DNA from: Bacteroidota bacterium | GTDB lineage: Bacteria; Bacteroidota; Bacteroidia; UBA8524 | Assembly (NCBI GenBank): GCA_008933805.1 | Contig: WBUH01000001.1 | Coordinates: 124,001-188,000 of the forward strand | Length of the DNA stretch: 64,000 nucleotides | Direction: 5' to 3' | Part shown: in pieces, positions 17,672 through 26,277 of the stretch | Layout of the letters: every line of letters starts with the position of its first letter | Numbering within the stretch: position 1 is the stretch's first letter | The notes under the pieces: model-generated | The model's database searches: none | The model's input: only the letters and a program-made list of their open reading frames with translations | What the model was told of the DNA's origin: nothing | Translations under genes and position numbers: made by a program

Positions 17672-18471
17672 TGCGCTACATACGTTATTTGTGCTGATAA
17701 TGGGAACGCAGGGTCAATAGCAAAATATCCGCTCGAAGGATTGTAAACGCGGGTTACTGCTGCATAGCTGCCCCCATCAGGCTTACACTGTATTACTAAA
17801 TCGCCAGTATCTTCTACGCCGCTCACCGCTTCAACAGCATCGCGGAATTTGTTTATATTCAGTGCGCCGTCAAAATAAATACCGTTTAAATAGATAGTAA
17901 TCGCAGTTTCAACGGTGGTTTGGAAACTGGCAAAATTCAGTTTACCGTCATAATAAACAGTAAACGATACCAGCTTCACTAAATCAGGGTCGGTACTTAC
18001 AATGGTTGTGCGGGTGCCCGCAAACTTTATATCGTTAATATATGACTGAAAGGCAACGCGCTCGGCACTGATTAGCTTTTCCAGCGTTCCGGCATTATCC
18101 TTTGCCACTTTTATAGTAACAATGCCTGAATTGCTTAATACTGCAACCTTATCTACTATTTTGGCCGTATCATCTACAACGCTATAAAACAGCTTACCGT
18201 TACTTTCAGTAAGGGCATAGCCGTATTGAAACTCCAATGAGCGGGCAGCATACCATTTTTCAGTGCCGGGCACGGCAGATTCGGCCAATGCTTGTAATTC
18301 AGCCTGCTTTGCATCCCATAGCTGCTCTAACACCAGTTGCCCCATTGCCACTATTTTGCGCCACAGGCGGTATATGGCCGTTTTGCTGGTGCTTGTCAAC
18401 CCCGCCAAATCAGGTTCAGCCGCCTGGGCGGTTATCATCTCGTCTTCTATTTCTGCAAGTGTACGCGCCAT
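17668..18471 (-). CDS. Putative baseplate J-like protein
   Basis: A 267-residue protein. The N-terminal MARTLAEIEDEMITAQAAEP and the LWRKIVAMGQLVLEQLWDA helix resemble baseplate wedge J-like proteins, and the middle has the GTRTTIVSTDPDLVKLVSFTV strand region and a DAVEAVSGVEDTGD turn typical of the family's C-terminal half. It would build the contractile-tail baseplate. It overlaps the downstream gene by 4 nt and abuts the small upstream gene, as expected in a packed tail operon. Confidence 0.65.
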   Translation of the reverse strand: MARTLAEIEDEMITAQAAEPDLAGLTSTSKTAIYRLWRKIVAMGQLVLEQLWDAKQAELQALAESAVPGTEKWYAARSLEFQYGYALTESNGKLFYSVVDDTAKIVDKVAVLSNSGIVTIKVAKDNAGTLEKLISAERVAFQSYINDIKFAGTRTTIVSTDPDLVKLVSFTVYYDGKLNFASFQTTVETAITIYLNGIYFDGALNINKFRDAVEAVSGVEDTGDLVIQCKPDGGSYAAVTRVYNPSSGYFAIDPAFPLSAQITYVAQ

Positions 18472-18653
18472 TATTCATCCTGTTTTTTAGGTTCAGCCTG
18501 GGGTTCTTTTGGCAGCACAGCCGCAATGGTTTGCACACAACGCATCAGGTACAATGTTGTTGCCCTGTTTGTGCTTAATTCTGCCACCGCAGCATCCAAC
18601 TCGGCCAGTGCCTTAGCCGGGGTTAATTCATTAGTCAAACCTTCCGTTTTCAT
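18471..18653 (-). CDS. Small phage protein (60 aa)
   Basis: A 60-residue helical protein beginning MKTEGLTNELTPAKALAELDAAV. The start at 18653 is preferred. An earlier in-frame start at 18686 would deepen the overlap with the preceding gene. The stop shares a base with the start of the J-like baseplate gene. Function unknown; its position suggests a tail-assembly accessory. Confidence 0.5.
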   Translation of the reverse strand: MKTEGLTNELTPAKALAELDAAVAELSTNRATTLYLMRCVQTIAAVLPKEPQAEPKKQDE

Positions 18654-18990
18654 CCGCTTGTAAAATATTTTGTTTAAACAACTCAAACATATACACCTGG
18701 TTATTCTTAATCAGGCGTATATAAAAATCGTATTCACCTTCGGTACCATTAGGGTCGATGATGCCATACTGGTTTACTTTATTACCGTTGTGGGCATCTA
18801 ATACCCTTTGGTACCGTTGTATGCCCTCGCTTACCACTTCGTTACCTTCGGCATCGTAATAGCTTACCTCTACCACCAGCCGTATGTGCTGGTCTTTAGG
18901 GCCGCCCCAATATTGCCCTGCTACCTCTGCTTTGCGTTGCAAACCACTGGCCGGGCTGTTTGATATATTAACTATTATTAAATCTTCCAT
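18631..18990 (-). CDS. Hypothetical tail-region protein (119 aa)
   Basis: A 119-residue protein beginning MEDLIIVNISNSPASG, apparently beta-rich in the middle (IRLVVEVSYYDAEGNEVV) and acidic near the end. It is separated by 4 bp from the fibre-like gene 18995-20173 and overlaps the next small gene. I recognise no domain. Context places it among tail and fibre genes. Confidence 0.55.
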   Translation of the reverse strand: MEDLIIVNISNSPASGLQRKAEVAGQYWGGPKDQHIRLVVEVSYYDAEGNEVVSEGIQRYQRVLDAHNGNKVNQYGIIDPNGTEGEYDFYIRLIKNNQVYMFELFKQNILQADENGRFD

Positions 18991-18994
18991 CGTT

Positions 18995-20173
18995 TTAAGT
19001 TAATTGACCGTAGGCACGGGCCATATTCCACAGGGTTTGCAGCATCGTTTGCTCATTTGCGGTATATGCCGCACCGGCTGTTGCAGCGCCCCCTGCTTGT
19101 TGTATCACCGGAGTAACACCAAACAGCCCCCATTTTGCCACACCGCCCGCCTCGGTAAACTCCATCATGCGGGCACCGCTACTGCGGCGGATGGAAAATA
19201 CATTTTCGGTCGTAGAGCCGCTCTGCACGTCAAAACGGTAGGTAGGCGTTAGGTTTATCCCCACAAAGCCATCGTTGGTGCCGTCTCCTTTTATAGTTAT
19301 GCGCGTAACGTTTTTTGTTACAAACCGTAAATTTTTTCCGCTGGTATATGAGCCAAAAGTCACATCATTGTTGGGGTCGGTTATCCAACGGCTTATGATA
19401 TTATTAACCCCGTCACCCCGGCTGTGTGAATACATCATATACCCAGAAATATTGGGGTTGTTGATACTTATAGTGGGGTATAAACCAAAACTTACGGCAT
19501 TATTATCCATATACAACTCTATGCCTGTTTGGTGCGAGGTTACCCTGCCTATTTGCAAATTTCTTGTGGTTTGCTCATACCGGCTCTGCGTTCCCAAAAA
19601 AATACTTCCTTTTGTTGCATGGCTTGTGGATTGAAGGGTTAGGTTTTCGCCCGAAGCTATACCGCCTGTTACCGTCTGTCCCCCGCTGATACCAGTAATC
19701 AGGTTGTTTGTTACCGTATTGGCCGTATTGGTAATGCCACTGGCAAAGGTTAAAGCGGCCTGCTTGCTGTTAAACGTGTTCCAATCGCCGCTGCTAAGTG
19801 CGCCGGGTTGGGATGCGCCCGCCGTTTGCAGGCTTATTATTTGGCCGTTTACTGATAAGCCATTGGCGGTGCCAATGGTTACAGCACTATGCGCAAGGCT
19901 ATATGCGCTGTCCCAGTTGGTAATAAGGGTGTTGGTAATACTGTTTGCGGGGTGGGAGGTTGTCATCCAATCCGGCGTTGCAGGCACCCAATCGGTGCCG
20001 TCAAATTTCAGGTATTGGCTGGCAATAGCATCCAGCAGGGCGGCGCTGTCGGTATGGTCACCCAGGCGATGCGGGGTAAGTTCATACGGGGTATCAATAC
20101 CCACATCATGCGCTGCTTTTGCATCAACTGTGACATTGGTTTTGTTTACCGATATTATAACATCAACTGCCAT
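18995..20173 (-). CDS. Tail fibre-like protein
   Basis: A 392-residue protein of low-complexity, Thr/Ser/Asn-rich repeats. LSSGDWNTFNSKQAALTFA and the following ITNTANTVTNNLITGISGGQT blocks are the sort of shaft segments seen in Bacteroidota phage fibres. The N-terminus (MAVDVIISVNKTNVTVDA) may attach it to the baseplate, and the C-terminal helix (AGAAYTANEQTMLQTLWNMA) may trimerise. It overlaps the upstream small gene by one base. Fibre function is inferred from composition and position. Confidence 0.65.
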   Translation of the reverse strand: MAVDVIISVNKTNVTVDAKAAHDVGIDTPYELTPHRLGDHTDSAALLDAIASQYLKFDGTDWVPATPDWMTTSHPANSITNTLITNWDSAYSLAHSAVTIGTANGLSVNGQIISLQTAGASQPGALSSGDWNTFNSKQAALTFASGITNTANTVTNNLITGISGGQTVTGGIASGENLTLQSTSHATKGSIFLGTQSRYEQTTRNLQIGRVTSHQTGIELYMDNNAVSFGLYPTISINNPNISGYMMYSHSRGDGVNNIISRWITDPNNDVTFGSYTSGKNLRFVTKNVTRITIKGDGTNDGFVGINLTPTYRFDVQSGSTTENVFSIRRSSGARMMEFTEAGGVAKWGLFGVTPVIQQAGGAATAGAAYTANEQTMLQTLWNMARAYGQLT

Positions 20174-20529
20174 TATAGCCTGCTTGTTTCGCTGTCTTTT
20201 ACAAAAAATACGGGTGCATTTTCCACCTCAACTTCTACACCGGCAGGAAAACTTAACTCAAAAGCAAGCTCGCCCAGCCAGTAGTAACTTGTATCTGCGG
20301 CATCCAATAGCACGGTGCATTTATTTTCATTGCCAGTGCCGGCCACCGCCTCCACATCGCCCCAGCCTGTGCCGCCTGTTTTGCGGTATTTACTTACCAA
20401 TTGTTTGTTTACAAGGGCAAGCACGGTAACCTCTGCCAAATCGGCAAAGTTTAGCGGCAACCCGTTTGATTTGAGGGTAAACCTTACTTCTTTGGTTTCG
20501 CCCCTGTATAGTATTTCGGTTGGTAACAT
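20173..20529 (-). CDS. Hypothetical phage protein near the fibre genes
   Basis: A 118-residue beta-rich protein (MLPTEILYRGETKEVRFTL...). I chose the ATG at 20529 because a good Shine-Dalgarno-like GGAGGAG stands just ahead of it, and it leaves 2 bp to the upstream gene's stop. A TTG start six codons earlier is the alternative. The composition recalls N-terminal domains of baseplate upper proteins, but this is a weak likeness. It lies between two fibre genes. Confidence 0.55.
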   Translation of the reverse strand: MLPTEILYRGETKEVRFTLKSNGLPLNFADLAEVTVLALVNKQLVSKYRKTGGTGWGDVEAVAGTGNENKCTVLLDAADTSYYWLGELAFELSFPAGVEVEVENAPVFFVKDSETSRL

Positions 20530-20531
20530 TT

Positions 20532-21308
20532 TTAAATACTCCTCCAAACTTCATAATATATAGTGCCCACATCGGCGGGGTCGGTGCTGTTAATACTGAA
20601 ACCCACCCCCCCGTTCCTGTCATCGGGGAACAAATGGCCCATGTTGGCCCCCGCACTTTGCCTATACAGTTTTATTTCGTCTATGTCTGTAAAACCTGCC
20701 CATGATACGCTTGCTACACCTGCCACAAGGGTAACCTGCCCGTTATGCACTTGCTTTTTACCATTAAAGTACCCGGTGGTAGTGGTTAAATCTGCATCAT
20801 CGGCCTTTGCGTCCAGCGCATCTTGCAGGGCCGTTACATCGGCAATGGCTATGGCCAGTATGGTTTTTGCCTCAGCGGCGGTAAGGTTGGTAATTTCGCC
20901 GGTAGCCTTGCGCCCCACCAACTGCGAGGCAGCAACGGTGATGGCGGCCATAGTGCCGCTGTTGTTTTTGTAAACAATGGTATTATTGGCACTGTATGCC
21001 GATAAGGCCAGCTTTGCATCCAAAGCGGCCTGCAAGCCGTCTACATCAGCAATAGCAACCGCCAGTATGGTTTTTACATCGGCAGCACTAAGCCCTGTAA
21101 TATTGCCGCCTGTGTTGCGGCCCACCAGCATCAGCTCACCAATTACCACCGCTGCTAAATTGCCGTCTTTATCACGGATGACAATTGTGCTGTCATCGTC
21201 CCAAACGGTGTTTTCCAGTTTTGCCGCGTTCAGGTTGTTAAAGTTGGCATCTACCTCATTGTGGGTAAGTGCGCTGCCTTTGCCTGCTCTTGTTACTATT
21301 GTTGCCAT
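20532..21308 (-). CDS. Tail fibre protein with internal repeats
   Basis: A 258-residue protein. It starts with MATIVTRAGKGSALTHNEVDANF, a common fibre N-terminus in T4-like and other phages. It then carries two copies of a repeat around TILAVAIADVDGLQAALDAK and TILAIAIADVTALQDALDAK, which look like trimeric coiled-coil shaft units. The C-terminal region (QVTLVAGVASVSWAGFTDIDEIKLY) is a compact beta domain. Host-receptor binding is plausible. No DGR repeat is found in it. Confidence 0.75.
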   Translation of the reverse strand: MATIVTRAGKGSALTHNEVDANFNNLNAAKLENTVWDDDSTIVIRDKDGNLAAVVIGELMLVGRNTGGNITGLSAADVKTILAVAIADVDGLQAALDAKLALSAYSANNTIVYKNNSGTMAAITVAASQLVGRKATGEITNLTAAEAKTILAIAIADVTALQDALDAKADDADLTTTTGYFNGKKQVHNGQVTLVAGVASVSWAGFTDIDEIKLYRQSAGANMGHLFPDDRNGGVGFSINSTDPADVGTIYYEVWRSI

Positions 21309-21311
21309 TTT

Positions 21312-21611
21312 TTATTCTGCGTAATCGTCTATCCAATATCCAGCCTCTACATATTCGGGGCTGTAGCTTGTCATTTCAACATTGTTGGCGGGGCTGATGC
21401 CCTTTTGGGCAAAAAACCGCGCTATGCTTTGGTTGTTTCCGTTTATATCTTCCACAACATTGCGTATCAAAACGGGCTGGCCGGGGTACAGCAGGGTATC
21501 AGGCCCCATGCCGTTATCCTGCCACAGCAGCACCTGGCCTTCTATACAGCCATATTCCTGCAAAGCCAAATCTTCAAGGCCCTGCCCTGTTTTTGCTTTA
21601 ACTGTTTTCAT
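21312..21611 (-). CDS. LysM-like tail protein (Mu/P2 tail protein X type)
   Basis: A 99-residue protein: KTGQGLEDLALQEYGCIEG then QDNGMGPDTLLYPGQPVLI, the spacing of a LysM-like domain that in contractile phages links baseplate hub parts. It overlaps the gp25/gp46-like gene's end by 14 nt and is 3 bp ahead of the fibre gene. The fold assignment rests on the motif YPGQPVLI and the context. Confidence 0.65.
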   Translation of the reverse strand: MKTVKAKTGQGLEDLALQEYGCIEGQVLLWQDNGMGPDTLLYPGQPVLIRNVVEDINGNNQSIARFFAQKGISPANNVEMTSYSPEYVEAGYWIDDYAE

Positions 21612-21903
21612 CTGCCCGCTCTGCCTGTATGCTTATATCAGTGCCGTTAACCAGTACCTGTTCTTTTATCCAGCCATCTGCCTTTAGCTGTAGTTTTACA
21701 TCCCCTTCAATCCTGCCCAGGCCCACACGGGCGTTTTGCCATGCGGGTGCACCTATGCCCGTAAGGGGGTGCGCTTTGTAGCTGCCCGGAAACGCCTTTA
21801 GCAAATGCTCAAGGTGCTGGGCTTCGCTATCACCCACCACATAATCCCCGTTTTTTATCACCGGGGTGCCCGCGCTATCCACCATTATATCACTACTGGC
21901 CAT
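21598..21903 (-). CDS. Baseplate wedge protein (gp46/gpW-gp25-like)
   Basis: A 101-residue protein (MASSDIMVDSAGTPVIKNGDYVVGDSEAQHLEHLLKA...). The DSEAQHLEHLLKAFPGSYKAHP segment and the downstream GRIEGDVKLQLKADGW resemble the small wedge proteins of contractile tails (Mu gp46 class). It lies between the gpV-like and LysM-like genes, the expected order. Role: part of the wedge that links hub and fibres. Confidence 0.7.
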   Translation of the reverse strand: MASSDIMVDSAGTPVIKNGDYVVGDSEAQHLEHLLKAFPGSYKAHPLTGIGAPAWQNARVGLGRIEGDVKLQLKADGWIKEQVLVNGTDISIQAERADENS

Positions 21904-22465
21904 GACGTATTTTATCGTTTATACTACTGTTAAAATCAACTGCCAATGTTGGTGTCAATGGTGAGTTACTAATTGGCTCCAAAGTGGTAGGTGTAGGAGT
22001 CGCTGCTGCATTAATGTAAGTATGCTGATGGCTTGTCATTCGCTCTTCAAGCCTATTCAATCGTTCCACTAATGTGTTTACCAACTCCTCTGCTTTCACG
22101 GTTCCGTATTTATCACCCATGCAATACAGCATTTCTACTTCGTTGGTGGCCGCTACAGTAAACCATTCGGTACTGTCGCAGCGCAGCACCAATACCATGC
22201 TGCCCACTTTGGGCACTGCCACAAAACCTGCTTTGCCGTCATATTCGGCCACATCAGTAGCTTGTAGGTAAATATCATCGCGCACATACACCCCGCCGTC
22301 ATCAAACTCTACCGTACAAGTCCAGTTTTCCAAATCCACTGCTTTCACTTCACCCCAATTGCTCCACTCCACGCCCTCGCCCGCCAGTTTTTTTATCAAT
22401 AGGCGTGTATTTGCCAAATGCGGCCAAAAGGCCATGCTATTGTTTACTACCTGTTGCCTGCTCAT
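21893..22465 (-). CDS. Baseplate assembly/spike protein (gpV/gp45-like)
   Basis: A 190-residue protein. An N-terminal helix is followed by an OB-like region (WGEVKAVDLENWTCTVEF, VPKVGSMVLVLRCDSTEWF) that matches gpV/gp45 spike-base proteins. The C-terminal part has a helix with RLNRLEERMTSHQHTY and a Pro/Thr-rich tail. In Mu-like phages this trimer forms the cell-puncturing tip. It overlaps both neighbours by a few bases. Confidence 0.7.
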   Translation of the reverse strand: MSRQQVVNNSMAFWPHLANTRLLIKKLAGEGVEWSNWGEVKAVDLENWTCTVEFDDGGVYVRDDIYLQATDVAEYDGKAGFVAVPKVGSMVLVLRCDSTEWFTVAATNEVEMLYCMGDKYGTVKAEELVNTLVERLNRLEERMTSHQHTYINAAATPTPTTLEPISNSPLTPTLAVDFNSSINDKIRHGQ

Positions 22466-23466
22466 ATAGTTACTTTTGGCCCCAGGGTTATATCCCGCCT
22501 AAAGCCGTTTATGCCCCATGTTGTATTTACTGCCTCCACGTAGTTGGTGGTTTCGGCTATCTCGTAGCCGTCCGTTACCACGTGTGCGCTCATGCCGTGC
22601 TGTATATACGGCAAGCCAAAGGTGGTGTAGCTGCCTGTAAACCTGTCGGTTTTAGCCCCTTTGTACAGCTCTTTGGCAATTTCTTCTACCCGTTCCTGCG
22701 TAAGCCCCGGTGCAGCAAACTCGCGCAGCTCACCCCCCTCATCGCCGGTAAACTTTGCTTTCAGCACTTTACCGCCCGTTTGTTTGCTTTTTACCGATAC
22801 TTTAATTTTCACGTCTTCGGCCTGTTGCAGTTCCAAGCCCTGCTTTATTATGTTGCGGTATAGCTTGTACTGCACAGGTTTTGTGCCTGCAAAGGCTTCG
22901 GATAAGTACGCTTTACCTACGGTTAAAACCGGCTGGCCGTTTATCAGCCTGAAAAACGATTGCAGGCCGTACACCTCTTCTACCTCGTTCAGTACTTTGG
23001 CGGGGGTTACCCCGCTGCCTTTTATCACAAAGGGGCCGCCCAGGCTGGTATCCAGCACATCGGTGGTGTAGCCGGGGGCTATATAGGCTATTAAATCGGC
23101 CATAGTGCCTTTTATGGTGGCGGGGGCTACCTCGGTACGCTTAAACAAAAACATCTCATCTTCGCATACCAGTTGCATGGGCGGCCCCGGTACTATGCTG
23201 CGCACATAGCCTATAAATTCGGTGCGCAGGGTACCGTCATACCCCAACTCCACTATTACCTTATCGCCTGTTTTTACCACCTCGCCAATGGGGCGCAGGC
23301 TTAAATCACTGCCTTTTACCCGTATGTTTTTGGCAATGGATACCGTTGCGGTAGCGGTGCGCTCTTTCAAAGAACTTTCAATGCTTACCCCGGCAGCAAA
23401 CGGAAAAACGAGCTTTTTTAGCCCGCCCTGTACAATTATGGTTATCTGGCAGCTTAGGCTAAACAT
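22462..23466 (-). CDS. Baseplate hub protein (Mu gp44 / gpD / gp27-like)
   Basis: A 334-residue protein. Features of the late-control gpD/gp27 hub family include an early beta domain (GDKVIVELGYDGTLRTEFIGYVRSI), a hub-barrel middle and the RVEEIAKELYKGAKTDRFTGSYTTFG segment, which in these proteins connects domains. It overlaps the spike gene by 4 nt and the DUF6046 gene by 8 nt. It would form the central hub below the tube. Confidence 0.75.
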   Translation of the reverse strand: MFSLSCQITIIVQGGLKKLVFPFAAGVSIESSLKERTATATVSIAKNIRVKGSDLSLRPIGEVVKTGDKVIVELGYDGTLRTEFIGYVRSIVPGPPMQLVCEDEMFLFKRTEVAPATIKGTMADLIAYIAPGYTTDVLDTSLGGPFVIKGSGVTPAKVLNEVEEVYGLQSFFRLINGQPVLTVGKAYLSEAFAGTKPVQYKLYRNIIKQGLELQQAEDVKIKVSVKSKQTGGKVLKAKFTGDEGGELREFAAPGLTQERVEEIAKELYKGAKTDRFTGSYTTFGLPYIQHGMSAHVVTDGYEIAETTNYVEAVNTTWGINGFRRDITLGPKVTI

Positions 23467-24070
23467 CCTGTAACTCCAATTCTATCGGTTCATCACTCAA
23501 TAGCTGTATTTCAAACGGCTGGCAGTTGGCATATCCTTCCATCACCGGCCATTTAATATCCTGTATTACCACGTTAAAAATGCCCAGCCCGTTCAGGTAC
23601 CTGCTTTTTACAACCAATGCGGTATTGTCTTCAAACACGGCGTTTAATTCCTGCACGCGCTCTGCGGGGTACACATCGTTTTCATAGTCTACCAAAAAGC
23701 CGCGCAGGGTTATTTCATAATCTCCCTGGGTGATGTATTCCTTTACACTTCCCTTGCGCCCCGGCATAGTCGTTTTTTCTATAATCTTGGGGGCTTTGGC
23801 CTCCATCAGGCATTCTACCGGGAAATTGTATTGTTGTAATACACCGCCTGCGGTATAATCAACAATCACCCTGTCCCAAACCACAATGCCGGTTTGCGCC
23901 ACAAGGTCGAACCTAAAAGGGTTTTCGCCCGCCTCCACCTGCACGTTAAAAGCAGGCAGGGGGCCAGTGCCCCCTGCCCGTTTGTTTGCCAGTGGAAACG
24001 CGGGTATCTGTGCGTAGATGTTAAAAACATCTTCAAACGCCTGGTTGATATTGAATTGTAAACTTGCCAC
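23459..24070 (-). CDS. DUF6046 tail protein (GTG start)
   Basis: A 203-residue protein starting with GTG at 24070; the start overlaps the TAG stop of the frameshift extension of the tail chaperone by one base. The text (RFDLVAQTGIVVWDRVIVDYTAGGVLQ, MPGRKGSVKEYITQGDYEITLRGF) matches what I recall of DUF6046, found in Bacteroidota Mu-like tails. It stands where Mu has gp43 (gpN), between chaperone and hub, so it is probably a tube-to-baseplate connector. Confidence 0.75.
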   Translation of the reverse strand: MASLQFNINQAFEDVFNIYAQIPAFPLANKRAGGTGPLPAFNVQVEAGENPFRFDLVAQTGIVVWDRVIVDYTAGGVLQQYNFPVECLMEAKAPKIIEKTTMPGRKGSVKEYITQGDYEITLRGFLVDYENDVYPAERVQELNAVFEDNTALVVKSRYLNGLGIFNVVIQDIKWPVMEGYANCQPFEIQLLSDEPIELELQDV

Positions 24071-24276
24071 TATAATTGTGCTTTATTGCCGCTAAACCTT
24101 TTACCTTCAAATTCCAGCACCCAAAGCAATTGCTGCCATTTATCCGCCCAAACGGTATCGGGCAGTTGTTCAGGGTGTGGTATGTGTAGGTGATAGCTTA
24201 ACAGGCCGTTTATTTTTCGTATCGTGTCCTCGCCCGGTGTGCGGCTCACACTGGGGGCGAGGCGTATTAGTTTTTT
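24070..24276 (-). CDS. -1 frame extension of the tail assembly chaperone (GT-like)
   Basis: An open frame without its own usable start begins inside the 3' end of the 24267-24614 gene, in its -1 frame. It encodes KLIRLAPSVSRTPGEDTIR, LSYHLHIPHPEQ, DKWQQLLWVLEFEGKRF and ends with TAG at 24070-24072. The joined product would be about 181 residues. The frame is coding in character (Trp-rich, charged, no stops) and fills what would otherwise be a gap of nearly 200 bp in a tightly packed operon. It corresponds to the T part of lambda G-T or the Mu gp41-gp41' arrangement. Confidence 0.75.
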   Translation of the reverse strand, partial: KKLIRLAPSVSRTPGEDTIRKINGLLSYHLHIPHPEQLPDTVWADKWQQLLWVLEFEGKRFSGNKAQL

Positions 24277-24614
24277 AAATACCCCCCGTACACCAGCAAG
24301 ATGCCCTTGGCAATCAATGCTGCACCGGCAGTTATTTTAATATCAGCCCCGCTATCGGGCTTGCACCGCTCATCACCGCCCAACCAAAGGTTGCGTATCA
24401 GCATTTCGCCTACCTGCAAATCCTTGCTTTGGTTAATCAGCGCAAGGCCGTCGGCATAGTGTTCGCGCTGCGGGGGTTTCAGGTAAAATACAAGGGTTTC
24501 GCCGGGGGTTTCCAAGTGTATTTCTTTTATTTCCCCGTGCTGGCTTTGCCATGCGGCAAATTGCTTATCGTCTACCTTTCCGGTATAATTGGTTGTATCT
24601 TTTGGGTTTTTCAT
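24267..24614 (-). CDS. Tail assembly chaperone, zero-frame product
   Basis: A 115-residue protein following the tail tube gene by 2 bp. The LETPGETLVFYLKPPQREHYADGLALINQSKD region recalls the small tail-assembly chaperones that coat the tape measure protein. Its 3' end contains a canonical slippery sequence immediately before the TAA stop, allowing production of a longer -1 form. Unusually, the tape measure gene is not directly downstream but on the other strand at 36244-38175. Confidence 0.7.
   Translation of the reverse strand: MKNPKDTTNYTGKVDDKQFAAWQSQHGEIKEIHLETPGETLVFYLKPPQREHYADGLALINQSKDLQVGEMLIRNLWLGGDERCKPDSGADIKITAGAALIAKGILLVYGGYLKN
24270..24279 (-). promoter_or_regulatory. Programmed -1 ribosomal frameshift site
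   Basis: On the minus strand the mRNA reads T TTA AAA AAC TAA in the zero frame. It contains overlapping heptamers T_TTA_AAA and A_AAA_AAC of the X_XXY_YYZ class, just ahead of the stop codon. A -1 slip continues into a 67-codon open frame. The position matches the conserved frameshift in dsDNA phage tail assembly genes. Confidence 0.75.
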
Positions 24615-24616
24615 TG

Positions 24617-25042
24617 TTATACTGGGTATTTAATATCGGCCACACGCAGGGGTATTGCACGTACAAGGCCGTCGCTGCTGTCGGCGGATATGTTTTTGCC
24701 TTGGCCTTTAAACATTACGCCTTCCAAAACCTCTTTGGTAATCAGCCCGCTGGATTTTTTCATCACTACGGTGATTGGAAAAGGGTTTATCTTAAACACA
24801 TCGCCACCTGCGGCGCGTACAATGCCCAAAAACTCCTCTTCGCCCAATTGTATTTCACCATTGCTGCGGTCATTGCCCCGGCTGTAGCCTGCTGTTTTTC
24901 GGTTACCGATTGCGGCAAACTCGGTTACATCCTGCGTGCGGTCATAGTTCAGCATCCGGCACGAAGTGAGCACACGGCCCAGCATTTCTATACTTACATC
25001 GGCTGCTGAAAAGCGCTCTTCATTAATTACTACGTCTGCCAT
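24617..25042 (-). CDS. Tail tube protein (Mu gpM-like)
   Basis: A 141-residue protein located between the sheath gene (sharing a base) and the chaperone gene, exactly the tube position in Mu-like operons. The text MADVVINEERFSAADVSIEMLGRVL, TEFAAIGNRKTAGYSRG and the beta-rich KINPFPITVVMKKS fit a tube protein, which polymerises inside the contractile sheath. Family assignment is by order and character. Confidence 0.72.
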   Translation of the reverse strand: MADVVINEERFSAADVSIEMLGRVLTSCRMLNYDRTQDVTEFAAIGNRKTAGYSRGNDRSNGEIQLGEEEFLGIVRAAGGDVFKINPFPITVVMKKSSGLITKEVLEGVMFKGQGKNISADSSDGLVRAIPLRVADIKYPV

Positions 25043-26277
25043 TAGTTAAAAGGGTTATTAAATCCTACACTTATTTGAATTTGTCGGCCAATGGCCACAG
25101 GGGTAAAGGTGAGTTCCATTGCCAGCGCATCACCTGCCAGCAGGTTTTGCTCAGGGTCAATAAAGCAGTCTATGCCGCCTGATATATCGCCGTCGGTTTT
25201 CATTGGCTCAATGGCCGCCTTGGCATTTTCTTCAATACCGGTGCGCGCCGCATCGGTAAGCTGCCCTGTTTCTTCGTCAATTAAAAGACGGCTGTTAAGG
25301 CGGGGCAGGGTTTTTACCCTTGCCAGTTGGATAGCCTTATCCACCGTGCGGTTGCCTTCTATATAGGCATAGTCGTTATCTATTGCCTCGCAGGTGTGCG
25401 TGTCGTTAAACCATATACCGGTTAGCCCGGCTTGTGGTATGGCAAAAATGTACCCCTTATCGTTAAGGGTATCCAATGTGCTTTTTGTTTGCGCGCTTAT
25501 CAAAGCGTTGCTTGACAAGCCGGGGTTGAGCCAGTAGCTGTTTGCAGTATCCTGCAAATCAAAATCATCAATTACCTCGGCAGGGCTTTGGCTCACGGCT
25601 GCCTTGCTCAACATGCCCAAATAATCACCTACGGCGGCATAGCCGTTGTACAGCGCGTTAGAGCCTGAAACATCTTTATCCGCACCAATTACCACACTAA
25701 CGCCGGGGGCTTCCAGTGTGCGCAAATCGGTGGCGGCGGCGGCTGTGCCGTTATAGCTGCGGCCTTCTACTATTACACTGCAATAGCGGTATTCGCCCGC
25801 TTCCTCTTCTACCAGTGCCTGCGCTTTGGGTATGGCTGCTATTACATCATCATCCAACCCACCCGACAATGTAGGCGTGTATCCGCTTGCCGGGTTGCGT
25901 ATAACACCCAGCAGCTTAATGCGCCCATTTTTATCTTTGAGCAGCTTTTTGGCATTGCTCACATTGGCAACGTCCACCATTGCGGCCAGCGTAGTGGTTT
26001 GTGCCAACGCCATCAAATGCACCTCGGCATTGGGGTTATGGAAAAAGATACGGCTGATGTGGTGGTGGATTAGGGTAGCGTTAGTGGTATCGTATGCTGC
26101 ATCCACACCCAACGCCTCTAAATCCTTAATGGATTTCAAGGGGTATATGGTGCCCAACACAAAGGTTGATGATACGGCAACTCCGCTGGTAATTACACCT
26201 ATCACGCCGTCAAGGTTGGTAGCCCTGCGGCCTAAACCGCCTTGCAAACGTGTAACTGTTACTGAATTAAGTCCCAT
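25042..26277 (-). CDS. Contractile tail sheath protein (DUF2586-like)
   Basis: A 411-residue protein. An N-terminal region (VTVTRLQGGLGRRATNLDGVIGVITSG) is followed by an alpha/beta core with SVIVEGRSYNG and LEAPGVSVVIGADKD, and a C-terminal beta strand ending VAIGRQIQISVGFNNPFN. This matches DUF2586-class sheaths of Bacteroidota Mu-like phages. The presence of a sheath shows a myovirus-type tail. It overlaps the membrane-protein gene upstream by 19 nt. Confidence 0.82.
   Translation of the reverse strand: MGLNSVTVTRLQGGLGRRATNLDGVIGVITSGVAVSSTFVLGTIYPLKSIKDLEALGVDAAYDTTNATLIHHHISRIFFHNPNAEVHLMALAQTTTLAAMVDVANVSNAKKLLKDKNGRIKLLGVIRNPASGYTPTLSGGLDDDVIAAIPKAQALVEEEAGEYRYCSVIVEGRSYNGTAAAATDLRTLEAPGVSVVIGADKDVSGSNALYNGYAAVGDYLGMLSKAAVSQSPAEVIDDFDLQDTANSYWLNPGLSSNALISAQTKSTLDTLNDKGYIFAIPQAGLTGIWFNDTHTCEAIDNDYAYIEGNRTVDKAIQLARVKTLPRLNSRLLIDEETGQLTDAARTGIEENAKAAIEPMKTDGDISGGIDCFIDPEQNLLAGDALAMELTFTPVAIGRQIQISVGFNNPFN

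Noticed and set aside
16415-21308. Tail fibre genes as further DGR targets
   Set aside because: I found no stretch resembling the 75-bp template in any of these genes.
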